From Treponema sp. (GTDB taxonomy: Bacteria; Spirochaetota; Spirochaetia; Treponematales; Breznakiellaceae), in the NCBI GenBank assembly GCA_031290325.1, contig JAITNU010000055.1, forward strand, positions 1 to 33,073: a stretch of 33,073 bases of DNA, in the 5' to 3' direction. The position numbers and the translations under genes were made by a program. Shown here piece by piece: positions 33,030-33,073 of the stretch; within the stretch, counting starts at the first letter, position 1; every line of letters starts with the position of its first letter. Under the pieces are notes generated by a model that ran no database searches, was not told the origin of the DNA, and was given only the letters and a program-made list of their open reading frames with translations.

Positions 33030-33073
33030 AAAAGGTTTATATTAAACCTGCATTGTTTTATGGAAAAGAGCCG
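33026..33073 (+). CDS. Start of a putative RiPP precursor peptide (partial)
   Basis: The window holds the first 16 codons, reading MKKVYIKPALFYGKEP, and then ends. AAGGAG lies at 33010-33015, 10 nt before the ATG, and the ATG overlaps the stop of the radical SAM gene as ATGA. The MKKxYxKP opening, with its YxxP pattern, resembles leader peptides that are bound by RRE-type domains in lasso and other modified-peptide systems. The tight coupling to a radical SAM enzyme supports a substrate role. The length, core sequence and true nature are unknown because the rest is outside the window. Confidence 0.5.
   Translation, partial: MKKVYIKPALFYGKEP

Noticed and set aside
1..33073. CRISPR arrays, tRNA or rRNA genes, insertion sequences
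   Set aside because: No regularly spaced repeats, tRNA-like folds or transposase motifs were seen in the intergenic gaps, most of which are under 60 bases.

Overview
The window looks like chromosomal DNA of a spirochaete, most likely a Treponema or close relative. The main reason is an unbroken minus-strand motility locus (about 31.5 kb down to 8.4 kb) in the order flbB-fliK-flgD-flgE-flbD-motA-motB-fliL-fliM-fliY-fliO-fliP-fliQ-fliR-flhB-flhA-flhF-flhG-(membrane protein)-fliA/whiG-fapA-(two small proteins), which is the known gene order of the large fla operon of treponemes and borreliae. The hook protein also carries Lys165 and Cys178, the residues that form the lysinoalanine cross-link described in Treponema denticola FlgE. 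No species can be assigned from this alone.

Left part (1-8312, plus strand): an AT-rich XRE-type regulator preceded by an array of TTAGCA motifs; then gltB-gltD (glutamate synthase) and a TSUP-family membrane transporter, apparently one operon; then a solitary HigA-like HTH protein with an unusual Lys/Ala/Pro/Arg-rich tail and no toxin partner. A 9-bp inverted repeat lies between this gene and the converging end of the flagellar locus.

Middle part (8366-31500, minus strand): a class I aminotransferase and a calcineurin-like phosphoesterase come first, then the flagellar genes. These encode the hook and its length and cap control (fliK, flgD, flgE), the periplasmic collar protein FlbB, the stator (motA, motB, fliL), the switch (fliM, fliY), the type III export gate (fliO/P/Q/R, flhB, flhA), the placement and number regulators (flhF, flhG), the sigma-28 factor, and a FapA protein with an N-terminal Jag_N domain. 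Many genes overlap or lie within about 10 nt of each other, so transcription is probably polycistronic. Candidate sigma-70 promoters are seen ahead of flbB and ahead of fliM. The fliM leader also holds several inverted repeats.

Right end (31501-33073, plus strand): a 440-bp AT-rich divergent intergenic region carries a near-consensus promoter (TTGACA-17-TATTAT). It leads to a radical SAM enzyme with a shortened, SPASM/twitch-like C-terminus. The start codon of the next gene overlaps its stop codon, and the 16 visible residues (MKKVYIKPALFYGKEP) contain a YxxP motif like the leaders of ribosomally made, post-translationally modified peptides. This is the best candidate for an undescribed system here, but the window cuts the putative precursor off after 48 nt.

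No tRNA, rRNA, CRISPR array, insertion sequence or replication origin was recognised.
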